Assembly: GCA_021796175.1 (NCBI GenBank)
Contig: JAJYOM010000086.1
Span: 1-6,680 of the forward strand
Length of the DNA: 6,680 bases
Direction of reading: 5' to 3'
Source of the DNA: Thermoplasmata archaeon
GTDB taxonomy: Archaea; Thermoplasmatota; Thermoplasmata; Sysuiplasmatales; Sysuiplasmataceae
Positions 1 to 6,145 of the stretch are shown here, piece after piece; position 1 is the stretch's first letter; each line of letters starts with the position of its first letter. The translations under genes and the position numbers were made by a program. The notes under the pieces were generated by a model, which searched no databases, was not told the origin of the DNA, and worked only from the letters and a program-made list of their open reading frames with translations.

Positions 1-728
1 AGCAGGCCGGCTACATTGATGTATATCGCGCCTGGCGGATTATGAAGGATGCCGAGAACATTGTCCCCAAGCTGTGAGGCGTAAGTGGTCGGCGCAAGGT
101 AGGCCAGCCATCTGACACTTGATGGTATGACCGTGATAGGGTAGAAGATCGGCGGTATGATCGATATTGTATTGAATATGAGGCTGGCGATCGGCCATAT
201 GTCCCTGAATTCCCTGAAAAACGAGGAAACCATGAAACCGAGGCTTGCCGCCATAATCCATGTGAGCAGAACAACAAGAATCATGAACAGGACCTGTACG
301 GGTGTCACATGCATCACAGTCAGTAGAATTGCGAACAGCACAACCAGCGGCGGCAGCGTAAATGCCAGCTCCGAGCTTGCCAGCCCTGCGACGTACGAGA
401 ACGACCTTACTGGCGACGCAACGTACAGCTCCTGTATGTGGTGCTCGATTCTATAGTAGGCTGCGTCATTCAGCATGGCATTTCCGGTGAATACTGTGGT
501 AAAAATGATGGCACCCACAATTCCAAAAGGCAGCTCCGACCTGGAGCTTACGAGATAAAGGAAGTAGATGAACGTGAAGGGAGCAAGAGAAATCGATATC
601 AGCATAGTCACCTGCCTCCTGAGTGCCAGCAGCCCGTTGATGTAAAGGAACCTGACTACAGCCTCCAGCTGGTACCTAAAACCCGTCTTCCTCTCCCTCC
701 TCCCAGGTCCGACTGTCGCTCCCTGCAA
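1..728 (-). CDS. ABC-2 type transporter permease (partial at left edge, start uncertain)
   Basis: Membrane subunit of an ABC-2 family exporter, partner of the ATPase encoded just upstream. I translated the minus strand by hand; the frame stays open from the 3' part of the ATPase gene to the window edge, about 242 codons. From the UUG at 728, a basic amphipathic N-terminal segment (YQLEAVVRFLYINGLLALRR, from about residue 19) is followed by hydrophobic segments near residues 40-61, 68-82, 115-138, 148-173 and 182-205, and a last one is starting at the edge. The loop HIQELYVASPVRSFSYVAG, after the second hydrophobic segment, is typical of ABC-2 permeases. Such proteins are usually about 250-270 residues, so probably only the last helix is missing. 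The start is unclear: UUG at 728 overlaps the ATPase by 53 bases, while the first GUG (611) and AUG (605) would remove the N-terminal helix. The substrate cannot be read from sequence. Confidence 0.88.
   Translation of the reverse strand, partial: MQGATVGPGRRERKTGFRYQLEAVVRFLYINGLLALRRQVTMLISISLAPFTFIYFLYLVSSRSELPFGIVGAIIFTTVFTGNAMLNDAAYYRIEHHIQELYVASPVRSFSYVAGLASSELAFTLPPLVVLFAILLTVMHVTPVQVLFMILVVLLTWIMAASLGFMVSSFFREFRDIWPIASLIFNTISIIPPIFYPITVIPSSVRWLAYLAPTTYASQLGDNVLGILHNPPGAIYINVAGL
675..704 (-). other. Candidate +1 frameshift or coupling site at ATPase-permease junction
   Basis: On the minus strand, positions 704-686 are 19 uninterrupted purines (GGGAGGAGGGAGAGGAAGA), strongly Shine-Dalgarno-like. 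They are followed by CGGG TTTT AGG, where the ATPase reads GGG TTT TAG. The permease frame is +1 to it and reads TTT AGG TAC. A Phe tRNA on UUU could slip one base onto an identical UUU at a UAG stop, downstream of an SD-like tract. This is the same logic as the bacterial prfB site. The tract may instead simply promote initiation or re-initiation of a separate permease, or the four-T run may hide an indel. Function is inferred only. Confidence 0.3.
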
Positions 729-1614
729 GCAGTATGAACGCCTCTTCGAGCGAAACCGGTCCTACCGACACCTCAATTCCCTCCCTGCTTGCCATCTCCG
801 CCAGGGACATAACCCCCTTTCTGTCAGACAGGACCAGCAGTCTGCCGCCATCCTCCATTACTTTGCCATAGCCCTCAAGCAGCGAATGCGGCGTGCTCCT
901 GTTCAGTATTGCCCTGTAATCGGCACCCACTTTCGCCTTCATGCCGGCAACGTCACCCTTGTAGAGGACCTCGCCGTTGTTTATGACGGCAAGCTCTTCA
1001 GACAGTCTCTCAGCCTCGTCAAGATAGTGTGTTGTAAGGAAAATTGTGGAACCCTTTGAGCGTATGTTCTCAATTACACGCCAGACCTGCCTCCTGGCCA
1101 TCGGGTCCATGCCTATTGTCGGTTCGTCAAGGAAAAGAACCGGCGCAGTGCTGGCAAGAACCATTGCCACCATTGTTCTCTGCTTCAGTCCACCGGAAAG
1201 CTGCAGCGCGGGAGTATTTGCGAACTCCTCCAGTCCCATGTCCCTTATTATCCATTCAGTTCGGCTCTTTGCCTCCTCCCTTGTGACTCCCCTGAAGCGA
1301 AGGTAGTGAAACACATGCTCCTTCGGTGTGAGGTGCCAGTACGGCCTTATGCCCTGCGGAACAACCGCAATTTCCTTCCTCGCGCTGTTCGGGTCGTTGA
1401 CCACATCATGCCCCAGGACGCTGATTTCTCCGCCTGTGGGCATGAGAAGTGTTGATGCAATCTTTACAAAGGTTGTCTTACCGGCGCCATTCCTGCCAAG
1501 GAATGAGAATAGCTTTCCGGCTGACACGTCAAGGTCTATTCCCCTGAGAGCAGTCGTACTCTTTCTCCTGCTCCTGTATACCTTGACCAGCTGCCTTGCC
1601 TCAACTGCTTTCAT
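676..1614 (-). CDS. ABC transporter ATP-binding protein (DrrA/CcmA-like), second exporter
   Basis: Cytoplasmic nucleotide-binding subunit that would power the adjacent ABC-2 permease; 312 residues, normal for the type. Visible motifs: Walker A GRNGAGKTT at residues 40-48 (K46), Q-loop Gln87 in VVPQG, signature LSGGLKQR at 139-146, Walker B VLFLDEPT at 159-166 (D163, E164), D-loop GMDP, and switch His196 in LTTHYLDEAE. A C-terminal accessory region of about 90 residues ends in a very acidic tail, EEGEEDGF. The signature has Leu where the classical LSGGQ has Gln; departures at this position occur in DrrA-like ATPases. The AUG at 1614 is supported by GGAGAGG at 1620-1626, five bases upstream. 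The gene follows the TraB gene by 40 bases, suggesting one transcript. It differs clearly from the ATPase at 3508-4425, so it is not a recent duplicate. Substrate unknown. Confidence 0.95.
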   Translation of the reverse strand: MKAVEARQLVKVYRSRRKSTTALRGIDLDVSAGKLFSFLGRNGAGKTTFVKIASTLLMPTGGEISVLGHDVVNDPNSARKEIAVVPQGIRPYWHLTPKEHVFHYLRFRGVTREEAKSRTEWIIRDMGLEEFANTPALQLSGGLKQRTMVAMVLASTAPVLFLDEPTIGMDPMARRQVWRVIENIRSKGSTIFLTTHYLDEAERLSEELAVINNGEVLYKGDVAGMKAKVGADYRAILNRSTPHSLLEGYGKVMEDGGRLLVLSDRKGVMSLAEMASREGIEVSVGPVSLEEAFILLAGSDSRTWEEGEEDGF

Positions 1615-1654
1615 TTAAGCCTCTCCACTCCCGAAATGGCCATCAAGAGAAAGT

Positions 1655-2380
1655 TCACCTGGATGTGTATGAGAAGGAAACCTGGCTGTTTCCGCTGCCT
1701 GGTTTCGCAGGCGTGTCGGTTTCGTTTCCGGACTCCATTTCGCGCAGATCCTTCAGCCTTATTATCTTAGGTGAGAGGTCAGTAAGGATGGTGTTGAGGC
1801 CGCTGATGTGCCCGTCACCCACAACTGCAACCACATCCTTTCCCTCTGAGACGAGCTTCCTGATGGCGTTACCCATGTACTGGTTCCTCTCGTCAATCAG
1901 CACGCGTTTCAGCGAGGGGAATCTTCTGCCAAATTCCTCAAGATACTTGCTGTCGTCCTCCTGGAACATCTCCAGCTCATCCTCTATCTTCTTCCTGCCT
2001 GCAAACCTGGCTACAAATGAGCTGAACACCAGGTACGCCTTCTCGCGCAGCGACATGTTCCTGAATGCACGGTTGAAGAACTCAGAAGCTTTCATATCTA
2101 TGCAGTAGGTTTCCACTCCGAGCAGGTTTGCCGCATCGTAGGCGGCTATCATCTCCCCTCCCACTGTTGTGCCGTACTTGCCCGCTATCTTTGACTGGAA
2201 ATCGCTCAATGACTTGTAGACAGCAGACGTACCCTGGGACCTGTTCCGCGCCATCAGTGCCGTAAGCCTGTCATCATCAAGTTCAAGGCATACCGCTGTC
2301 GGCCTCTGGTCGAATATCACTTTCCTCACCGCATTTCCGATGTTGAATACGTGACCGACACCAACGAGGGTGATCATCAT
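1655..2380 (-). CDS. TraB/PrgY-domain family protein, short form
   Basis: Member of the TraB/PrgY family, named for the enterococcal proteins that suppress self-induction by peptide sex pheromone and related to TIKI/EreA-like putative hydrolases. No biochemical role is established for archaeal members. The 241 residues carry family-typical blocks: VGVGH at 6-10 (His10), CLELDDDR at 31-38, GGEMIAAYDAA at 74-84, LIDERNQYM at 161-169 and VVGDGHISG at 187-195 (His191). His, Glu and Asp in these blocks are candidate metal or catalytic residues. There is no signal peptide or membrane helix, and the last 30 residues are polar and probably disordered. Many archaeal homologues are longer, with a hydrophobic C-terminal domain that is absent here, so this one is probably cytosolic. 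AUG at 2380 has GGGAG eight bases upstream; AUG at 2377 is an alternative. It lies 36 bases after the first permease and 40 before the second ATPase. Confidence 0.85.
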   Translation of the reverse strand: MMITLVGVGHVFNIGNAVRKVIFDQRPTAVCLELDDDRLTALMARNRSQGTSAVYKSLSDFQSKIAGKYGTTVGGEMIAAYDAANLLGVETYCIDMKASEFFNRAFRNMSLREKAYLVFSSFVARFAGRKKIEDELEMFQEDDSKYLEEFGRRFPSLKRVLIDERNQYMGNAIRKLVSEGKDVVAVVGDGHISGLNTILTDLSPKIIRLKDLREMESGNETDTPAKPGSGNSQVSFSYTSR

Positions 2381-2416
2381 TTCCCTTACTCCCTGATATG
2401 AGTCAGCATTTCAGTA

Positions 2417-3511
2417 TTAAGCCTCTTTCCAGGAGAATGTAAGCATGGCCAGTATGAAGAACGCGATAGTGATTGCAAGTGCAACGAGTATGTCTATCCC
2501 TGCTGCAGTATAGTTTGTGTAAACCATGACGGCATTCAGCCCGTCGATGACATAGTAAAGCGGGAGAAAATGTGCGACGGTCTGGAGCCATTGGGGCATT
2601 ATGCTGATCGGGAAGAATGTGCCTGACAGGAACATCATCGGGAAAGTGACAATGTTACCTATAACAGCCGCGCCCTCCTCAGTCCTCGCAACTGAGCCGG
2701 CGAACGTTCCGAGCGAGACAAACATGAATACGCCAATGAGCACCAGCGGTATGACATAAAGGTCAACGGTCACCCTGGCTTTGAACAGCAGTACGCCGGT
2801 TCCTATCATCAGAATTGCGGACAGCCCGGATATGATTATGTACCACAGGAATTTGGACATCAGCCATTCCCCCCTGGTCAGTGGTGTCAGGGAGAGCTGC
2901 CTGAATATCTTGTCCTTCTTGTAGTTGCTTACGATGAATGTGACAGAGAACATCGGCGTCGTCAGTATTGTGAAGCCAATCAGACCTGGAATAAGAAAAT
3001 CAACATACCCCTGCGCAACCACAGAGTCAGTGTATGGCTGCACATGTATCGAGTCATGTGCATTGCTGAGATTGAAGTTCAGCTGCTGTATGACTGATCC
3101 GATCGCCTGACCTGCAATCTGGGAGGAGGACACTGCCGGATTGTTGTAAAAAGGCAGATAGACTGTCCCGCCTGTGGTTACAGACCTTCCGAAACTGGAC
3201 GGTATGACAAGTGCGGCAGTGATGGAATGGGCCGAAACATAGGTGGTGACGTTTGCGCCGGATGGTATGAAGCTTATGGCAACCAGATGCGTGCTGTTGA
3301 GTCCAGCGAGCAGCTGCTGGGCAGCCTGGGAACTGCTGTCCAGGTTCTGTACATACAGCGGGACACTCCCGCCGCCATTTCCAGAGAAAATGGATCCGAA
3401 TATTGCGATCAGGACAATTGGAAAGACGAAGGTGAAGAACAGACCCTCCCTGCTCCTGACAAAGTTCTTGCCATAGACATTGAGATCGGCGATTATGTTC
3501 TTCAGTTTCAT
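2417..3511 (-). CDS. ABC-2 type transporter permease with large external loop
   Basis: Membrane subunit of the first exporter; 364 residues. Layout: cytoplasmic N-terminus, TM1 at about 24-43, a long extracytoplasmic domain at about 44-160 rich in Ser, Thr, Gly and Asn, then helices at about 162-184, 211-233, 241-265, 271-295 and 328-354. The segment FRQLSLTPLTRGEWLMSKF, around 193-211, matches the conserved cytoplasmic loop between TM2 and TM3 of ABC-2 permeases. This six-helix plan with an external domain after TM1 is the YhfI/YadH/DrrB-like type, used for drugs, lipids or peptides; the actual cargo cannot be told. The AUG at 3511 overlaps the ATPase stop in an ATGA junction, and GGAGGA at 3518-3523 sits six bases upstream, so start and translational coupling are both well supported. 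Confidence 0.94.
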   Translation of the reverse strand: MKLKNIIADLNVYGKNFVRSREGLFFTFVFPIVLIAIFGSIFSGNGGGSVPLYVQNLDSSSQAAQQLLAGLNSTHLVAISFIPSGANVTTYVSAHSITAALVIPSSFGRSVTTGGTVYLPFYNNPAVSSSQIAGQAIGSVIQQLNFNLSNAHDSIHVQPYTDSVVAQGYVDFLIPGLIGFTILTTPMFSVTFIVSNYKKDKIFRQLSLTPLTRGEWLMSKFLWYIIISGLSAILMIGTGVLLFKARVTVDLYVIPLVLIGVFMFVSLGTFAGSVARTEEGAAVIGNIVTFPMMFLSGTFFPISIMPQWLQTVAHFLPLYYVIDGLNAVMVYTNYTAAGIDILVALAITIAFFILAMLTFSWKEA

Positions 3512-4425
3512 GATATGTCCTCCATCCTGCCGACGATCTTGAGGAAAACCTCCTCAAGCGTCTCTTCACTCAGCTGAAGTGTCCGAAGCTCCACGCCGCT
3601 TTCCCTCACTATGTCGAGTATCTGCGCGACATCAGAGTTGCTGGTTATCTCCACCGCGATATTCTTGCCGTCAACCGTACAATGCAGCCCCGTTGCCCCA
3701 TTCACTTTCCGTGCTACTGTTTCATTGCCGCTGACATGCAGGATCTTGCCGCTTCCGTGCTGCTTTATGATATCGTCGGGCGTACCGCATGCAACCATCT
3801 TTCCATGGTCCACAATACCAACACGGTCAGAAAGTACCTCTGCTTCTTCCAGGTAGTGTGTGGTCAGAAGTATAGTCTTGCCTTCGGCTTTCAGTTTTCT
3901 GATTACGTCCCACATGTTGCGTCTGGCCTGCGGATCAAGTCCCGTGGTGGGCTCGTCCAGAAAGAGCAGATCAGGATTGTTTACCATTGCAAGACAGAGG
4001 CCAAGTTTCTGCTTCTGTCCTCCTGAAAGGTCCTTGAATTGTGTCCTCTCCATCTCCTTAAGGTTCACGAGTTCAAGCAACTCCCCGCTCCTGTCAGTTA
4101 CACCGAACAGTGTGGAAAAATAACTTATCGCTTCCCCCGGGGTTATGCGTGGTATGAAGTTGAAACCCTGCGGAATTATGCCAACTTTTCTTCGCATTCG
4201 TGATGCATCTTTCCATGGATCAAAGCCAGCCACATTTATGCTTCCCGCATCCGGTTTCCTCAGGCCCTCCAGCATCTCAATCGTGGTGGTCTTTCCAGCT
4301 CCATTTGGTCCCAGAAGGCTGAACACCTCGCCACTCCTGACTTCGAAATCAATGCCGGCAACGGCATTGATAGGGCCGTAGGATTTTTTCAACCCCACAG
4401 CTGAAATAGATACATTGACCGTCAT
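3508..4425 (-). CDS. ABC transporter ATP-binding protein, first exporter
   Basis: Cytoplasmic ATPase of the first ABC-2 exporter; 305 residues from the chosen start. Motifs: Walker A GPNGAGKTT at 39-47 (K45), Q-loop Gln86 in GIIPQG, a perfect LSGGQKQK signature at 133-140, Walker B LLFLDEPT at 153-160 (D157, E158), D-loop GLDP and switch His190 in LLTTHYLEEAE. The C-terminal region, about 220-305, is the accessory domain of DrrA-like subunits and ends ETLEEVFLKIVGR, a common final helix. The frame is open to an AUG at 4491, but the ATPase fold begins at SISAVGLKKSYG and TATA-like sequence lies between 4491 and 4431, so the start is AUG 4425 (or 4431, two codons earlier). GGGTG lies eight bases before 4425. 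The stop overlaps the permease start by four bases. Confidence 0.94.
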   Translation of the reverse strand: MTVNVSISAVGLKKSYGPINAVAGIDFEVRSGEVFSLLGPNGAGKTTTIEMLEGLRKPDAGSINVAGFDPWKDASRMRRKVGIIPQGFNFIPRITPGEAISYFSTLFGVTDRSGELLELVNLKEMERTQFKDLSGGQKQKLGLCLAMVNNPDLLFLDEPTTGLDPQARRNMWDVIRKLKAEGKTILLTTHYLEEAEVLSDRVGIVDHGKMVACGTPDDIIKQHGSGKILHVSGNETVARKVNGATGLHCTVDGKNIAVEITSNSDVAQILDIVRESGVELRTLQLSEETLEEVFLKIVGRMEDIS

Positions 4426-4454
4426 ATGCATCTGCACCCGGCTTTCAATGAACA

Positions 4455-4462
4455 CTTTATGC
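4455..4462 (-). promoter_or_regulatory. Possible TATA box for the exporter operon
   Basis: The minus strand reads GCATAAAG here, centred about 27 bases before AUG 4431 and 33 before AUG 4425. Archaeal transcription starts about 25 bases downstream of the TATA box, so the mRNA would have little or no leader. A second AT-rich candidate, AAAAAGATTATG (4484-4473), lies further upstream. The position argues against the AUG at 4491 as start. It is a weak match and not unique in sequence, so this is inference from spacing. Confidence 0.35.
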
Positions 4463-4530
4463 TCTGAAAGGCATAATCTTTTTGCCTGCATGCCGCCAGA
4501 ATTGCGTAAATCCTCATATGCAGAAGCCTT

Positions 4531-5379
4531 CTATTTTCCGGAGTATTCGGGTCCTGTCTCCCCAGCAGCTTTATCCAGCTTCATAACATCATCTTCTGAC
4601 AGTCTCCAGCCTGCTGCTCCGATATTCTCCTTCAGATGTCTGATGTCCGTGGACTTCGGTATGGGCAAAGCGCCCTTGCATATGAGCCAGTTAAGCGAGA
4701 CCTGCGCTTCTGTCTTTCCTGTTTTCTTCGCCACAGTGGACAGAGCCTGTCCAATCATTCCGCCGAAGACCTTCTTCCTGGCGAGCGGCTCGTACGCAAT
4801 GATGCCTATGTTCTCCTTCCTGCAATAATCGAGAAGAGTGTCCTCCGGCCCTCTATCCAGCAGACTGTAAGACACCTGGTCTGTTACAATATCCTCCCTG
4901 GAAAGGTAACTCCTTGCATCATCAAGAAGATGTTCGTCAAAATTGCATACTCCTATAAACTTTACCTTGCCATCCCAGACCAATTTCTCCATCGCCCGCA
5001 TCGTTTCCCTCAACGGGACATGATCACTGGGCCAGTGTATCTGGTAGAGGTCTACCGTCTTGATTCCCAGTCTCCTCATACTGCCTTCGGCTGCCCTCAG
5101 GACATCATCGTACTTCAGGTTCGACTGCCACACCTTCGTGGCAATGAAGACATTCCTCCCCTTCAGCGCATTTCCCACTATCTGTTCTGCGTTGCCAGAA
5201 CCATACACTTCGGCTGTATCAATGAGTGAATAGCCCATGTCTATGGCTCTGCCAACAATTCCGGCGAGCTGCTCATCCATTGAATGGTCTGGCGTGAAGG
5301 AACCGCCGATCTTCCACGTGCCCAGCCCAATCTCTGGCAGCTTTACCTTTATTCTTCCGCCAAATTCAAAACCGTCCAT
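4531..5379 (-). CDS. Aldo/keto reductase
   Basis: NAD(P)H-dependent oxidoreductase of the aldo/keto reductase superfamily, reducing carbonyl compounds to alcohols in the cytoplasm; 282 residues, near the usual length of the 2,5-diketogluconate reductase-like group. The (beta/alpha)8 barrel tetrad is complete: Asp54 and Tyr59 in LIDTAEVYG, Lys82 in ATKVW and His115 in LYQIHWPSD. Other family blocks are FIGVCNF at 131-137, DQVSYSLLDR at 157-166 and ALPIPKSTD at 237-245, whose Lys242 and Ser243 suggest binding of the NADPH 2'-phosphate. The AUG at 5379 fits the family N-terminus (KLPEIGLGTWKIGG) and is the first in frame. No strong Shine-Dalgarno sequence precedes it. It is transcribed divergently from the methyltransferase gene and lies 105 bases ahead of the ABC operon; no functional connection to either is evident. 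The natural substrate is unknown. Confidence 0.96.
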   Translation of the reverse strand: MDGFEFGGRIKVKLPEIGLGTWKIGGSFTPDHSMDEQLAGIVGRAIDMGYSLIDTAEVYGSGNAEQIVGNALKGRNVFIATKVWQSNLKYDDVLRAAEGSMRRLGIKTVDLYQIHWPSDHVPLRETMRAMEKLVWDGKVKFIGVCNFDEHLLDDARSYLSREDIVTDQVSYSLLDRGPEDTLLDYCRKENIGIIAYEPLARKKVFGGMIGQALSTVAKKTGKTEAQVSLNWLICKGALPIPKSTDIRHLKENIGAAGWRLSEDDVMKLDKAAGETGPEYSGK

Positions 5380-5409
5380 CTTTCCATTTACCCCTATCTA
5401 ATCCCCTTG

Positions 5410-5416
5410 TATAATT
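5410..5416 (-). promoter_or_regulatory. Possible TATA box for the aldo/keto reductase gene
   Basis: The minus strand reads AATTATA within CCAAAATTATACAAGG, centred about 34 bases before the AUG at 5379. Initiation about 25 bases downstream would leave a leader of only about 8 bases, which agrees with the lack of a good Shine-Dalgarno sequence. Assigned by composition and spacing only. Confidence 0.4.
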
Positions 5417-5477
5417 TTGGTTCCGCCATCATCATGCTCGCCTGGCCGTCTCCATGCGCAAATAATGCATGCGATAT

Positions 5478-5485
5478 CTTAAAAT
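5478..5485 (+). promoter_or_regulatory. Possible TATA box for the methyltransferase gene
   Basis: CTTAAAAT, centred near 5482, predicts a transcription start near 5507-5510 and a leader of about 20 bases that contains the AGGTGGA ribosome binding site at 5516-5522. The internal consistency of TATA, start and ribosome-site spacing supports it. Together with the minus-strand box at 5410-5416, it makes the 149-base intergenic stretch a divergent promoter region. Confidence 0.4.
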
Positions 5486-5515
5486 GCACACTGCACTAAT
5501 CATGCCATAATTGTC

Positions 5516-5522
5516 AGGTGGA
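5516..5522 (+). promoter_or_regulatory. Ribosome binding site deciding the methyltransferase start
   Basis: AGGTGGA is close to the archaeal Shine-Dalgarno consensus GGAGGTGA and ends six bases before the AUG at 5529. It therefore favours AUG 5529 over the in-frame UUG at 5511, which lies upstream of the site and would fall almost at the predicted transcript start. Confidence 0.65.
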
Positions 5523-5528
5523 ACGGAT

Positions 5529-6119
5529 ATGGTCATAGGTGGCTACTTTGGGACACAGGACGCCATCATCCTCATACTTTGCACTGCGATGGCATTTTCC
5601 ATTCTCAGGAGAAACCCGGATGATCCGACAAGATGGATTCCTCTCACACGTATTTCGGCTCTCAGGTGGGCGACCGGAGTAGTCCTGATTGGGCTCAGCC
5701 TTTTCACCTCTCACAGGACCAGCAGTCTCACGGATTATGTAATATCATCAACAGGGACTGCCCTATTCGTCGCTGGGGCAGTTTTCTTTTACGGTGCAAA
5801 ATCACCAATGTCATCAATACTTGTGGAAGATGATGAATACGGTGTGTCGCTGCGTCCCGGGGGGCTCTACAGAATAGTTCGTCATCCTCTGTTTTTCGGC
5901 CTCTTCCTCTGCTCGATCGGCCTTCCTGTATACATCATCAGTCCAATCGGTCTCATTTTCTCTCTGGTCGCCGCTTTCCCGCTGCTCATTTACTCATCCC
6001 GGCAAGTCGATGCTCACTGGGCATCGAGGGCAGGTTCAGACTACGTGCCTTACAGCAGCACAATACACATGTTCATACCCTCCTTCAGGAACAGGTGGAA
6101 GTCCGTAAAAAGAATTTAA
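5529..6119 (+). CDS. Isoprenylcysteine carboxyl methyltransferase / phospholipid methyltransferase-like membrane protein
   Basis: Small integral membrane protein of the ICMT/PEMT/NnrU-like superfamily, whose members transfer methyl groups from S-adenosylmethionine to membrane-embedded acceptors; 196 residues. Hydrophobic segments lie at about 7-26, 46-59, 70-89 and a long pair at about 121-155. The diagnostic SAM-binding block is GGLYRIVRHPLFFG at 111-124, with Arg118-His119-Pro120. The C-terminal block, VDAHWASRAGSDYVPY at about 160-175 followed by MFIP, matches the usual E..L...FG..Y..Y..-P pattern, with Asp161 where Glu is common. CaaX prenylation is not known in archaea, so a lipid or other small acceptor is as likely as a prenylated protein. 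The AUG at 5529 follows AGGTGGA by six bases. It ends 26 bases before mevalonate kinase, on the same strand, suggesting co-transcription. Confidence 0.82.
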   Translation: MVIGGYFGTQDAIILILCTAMAFSILRRNPDDPTRWIPLTRISALRWATGVVLIGLSLFTSHRTSSLTDYVISSTGTALFVAGAVFFYGAKSPMSSILVEDDEYGVSLRPGGLYRIVRHPLFFGLFLCSIGLPVYIISPIGLIFSLVAAFPLLIYSSRQVDAHWASRAGSDYVPYSSTIHMFIPSFRNRWKSVKRI

Positions 6120-6120
6120 T
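6115..6120 (+). promoter_or_regulatory. Possible TATA box for mevalonate kinase
   Basis: TTTAAT, preceded by the purine-rich AAAAAGAA, overlaps the methyltransferase stop codon. Its centre is about 28 bases before the AUG at 6146, and no convincing Shine-Dalgarno sequence precedes that AUG. Together these fit a secondary, nearly leaderless promoter inside the pair. Evidence is spacing only. Confidence 0.33.
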
Positions 6121-6145
6121 TCCGCAAGTATTCACGCTGAATGTC

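Noticed and set aside
1596..2108. 170-codon open frame on the plus strand
   Set aside because: It lies antisense to the TraB gene, has no recognisable domain, and reads as a Ser/Phe/Leu-rich shadow of the real coding frame.
3054..3569. 171-codon open frame on the minus strand
   Set aside because: It is an alternative frame within the first permease and ATPase junction; its Cys/His/Arg-rich translation is a typical out-of-frame product.
3508..4491. Longer ATPase starting at the AUG at 4491
   Set aside because: The extra 22 residues precede the usual N-terminus of the fold and overlap the TATA-like sequence; AUG 4425 or 4431 fits better.
4488..4493. GCATGC palindrome shared by two intergenic regions (also at 5467)
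   Set aside because: The same six bases also occur inside coding sequence at 3787 and 6192, so they are not promoter-specific.
4432..4530. Terminator after the aldo/keto reductase
   Set aside because: No T-run or stable hairpin is visible on the minus strand in this gap, so no terminator can be called.
4636..5229. 197-codon open frame on the plus strand
   Set aside because: It is entirely antisense to the aldo/keto reductase, whose catalytic residues are all intact, and its translation resembles no protein I recognise.
5511..5528. UUG start for the methyltransferase
   Set aside because: It lies upstream of the AGGTGGA ribosome site; AUG 5529 has ideal spacing from that site.
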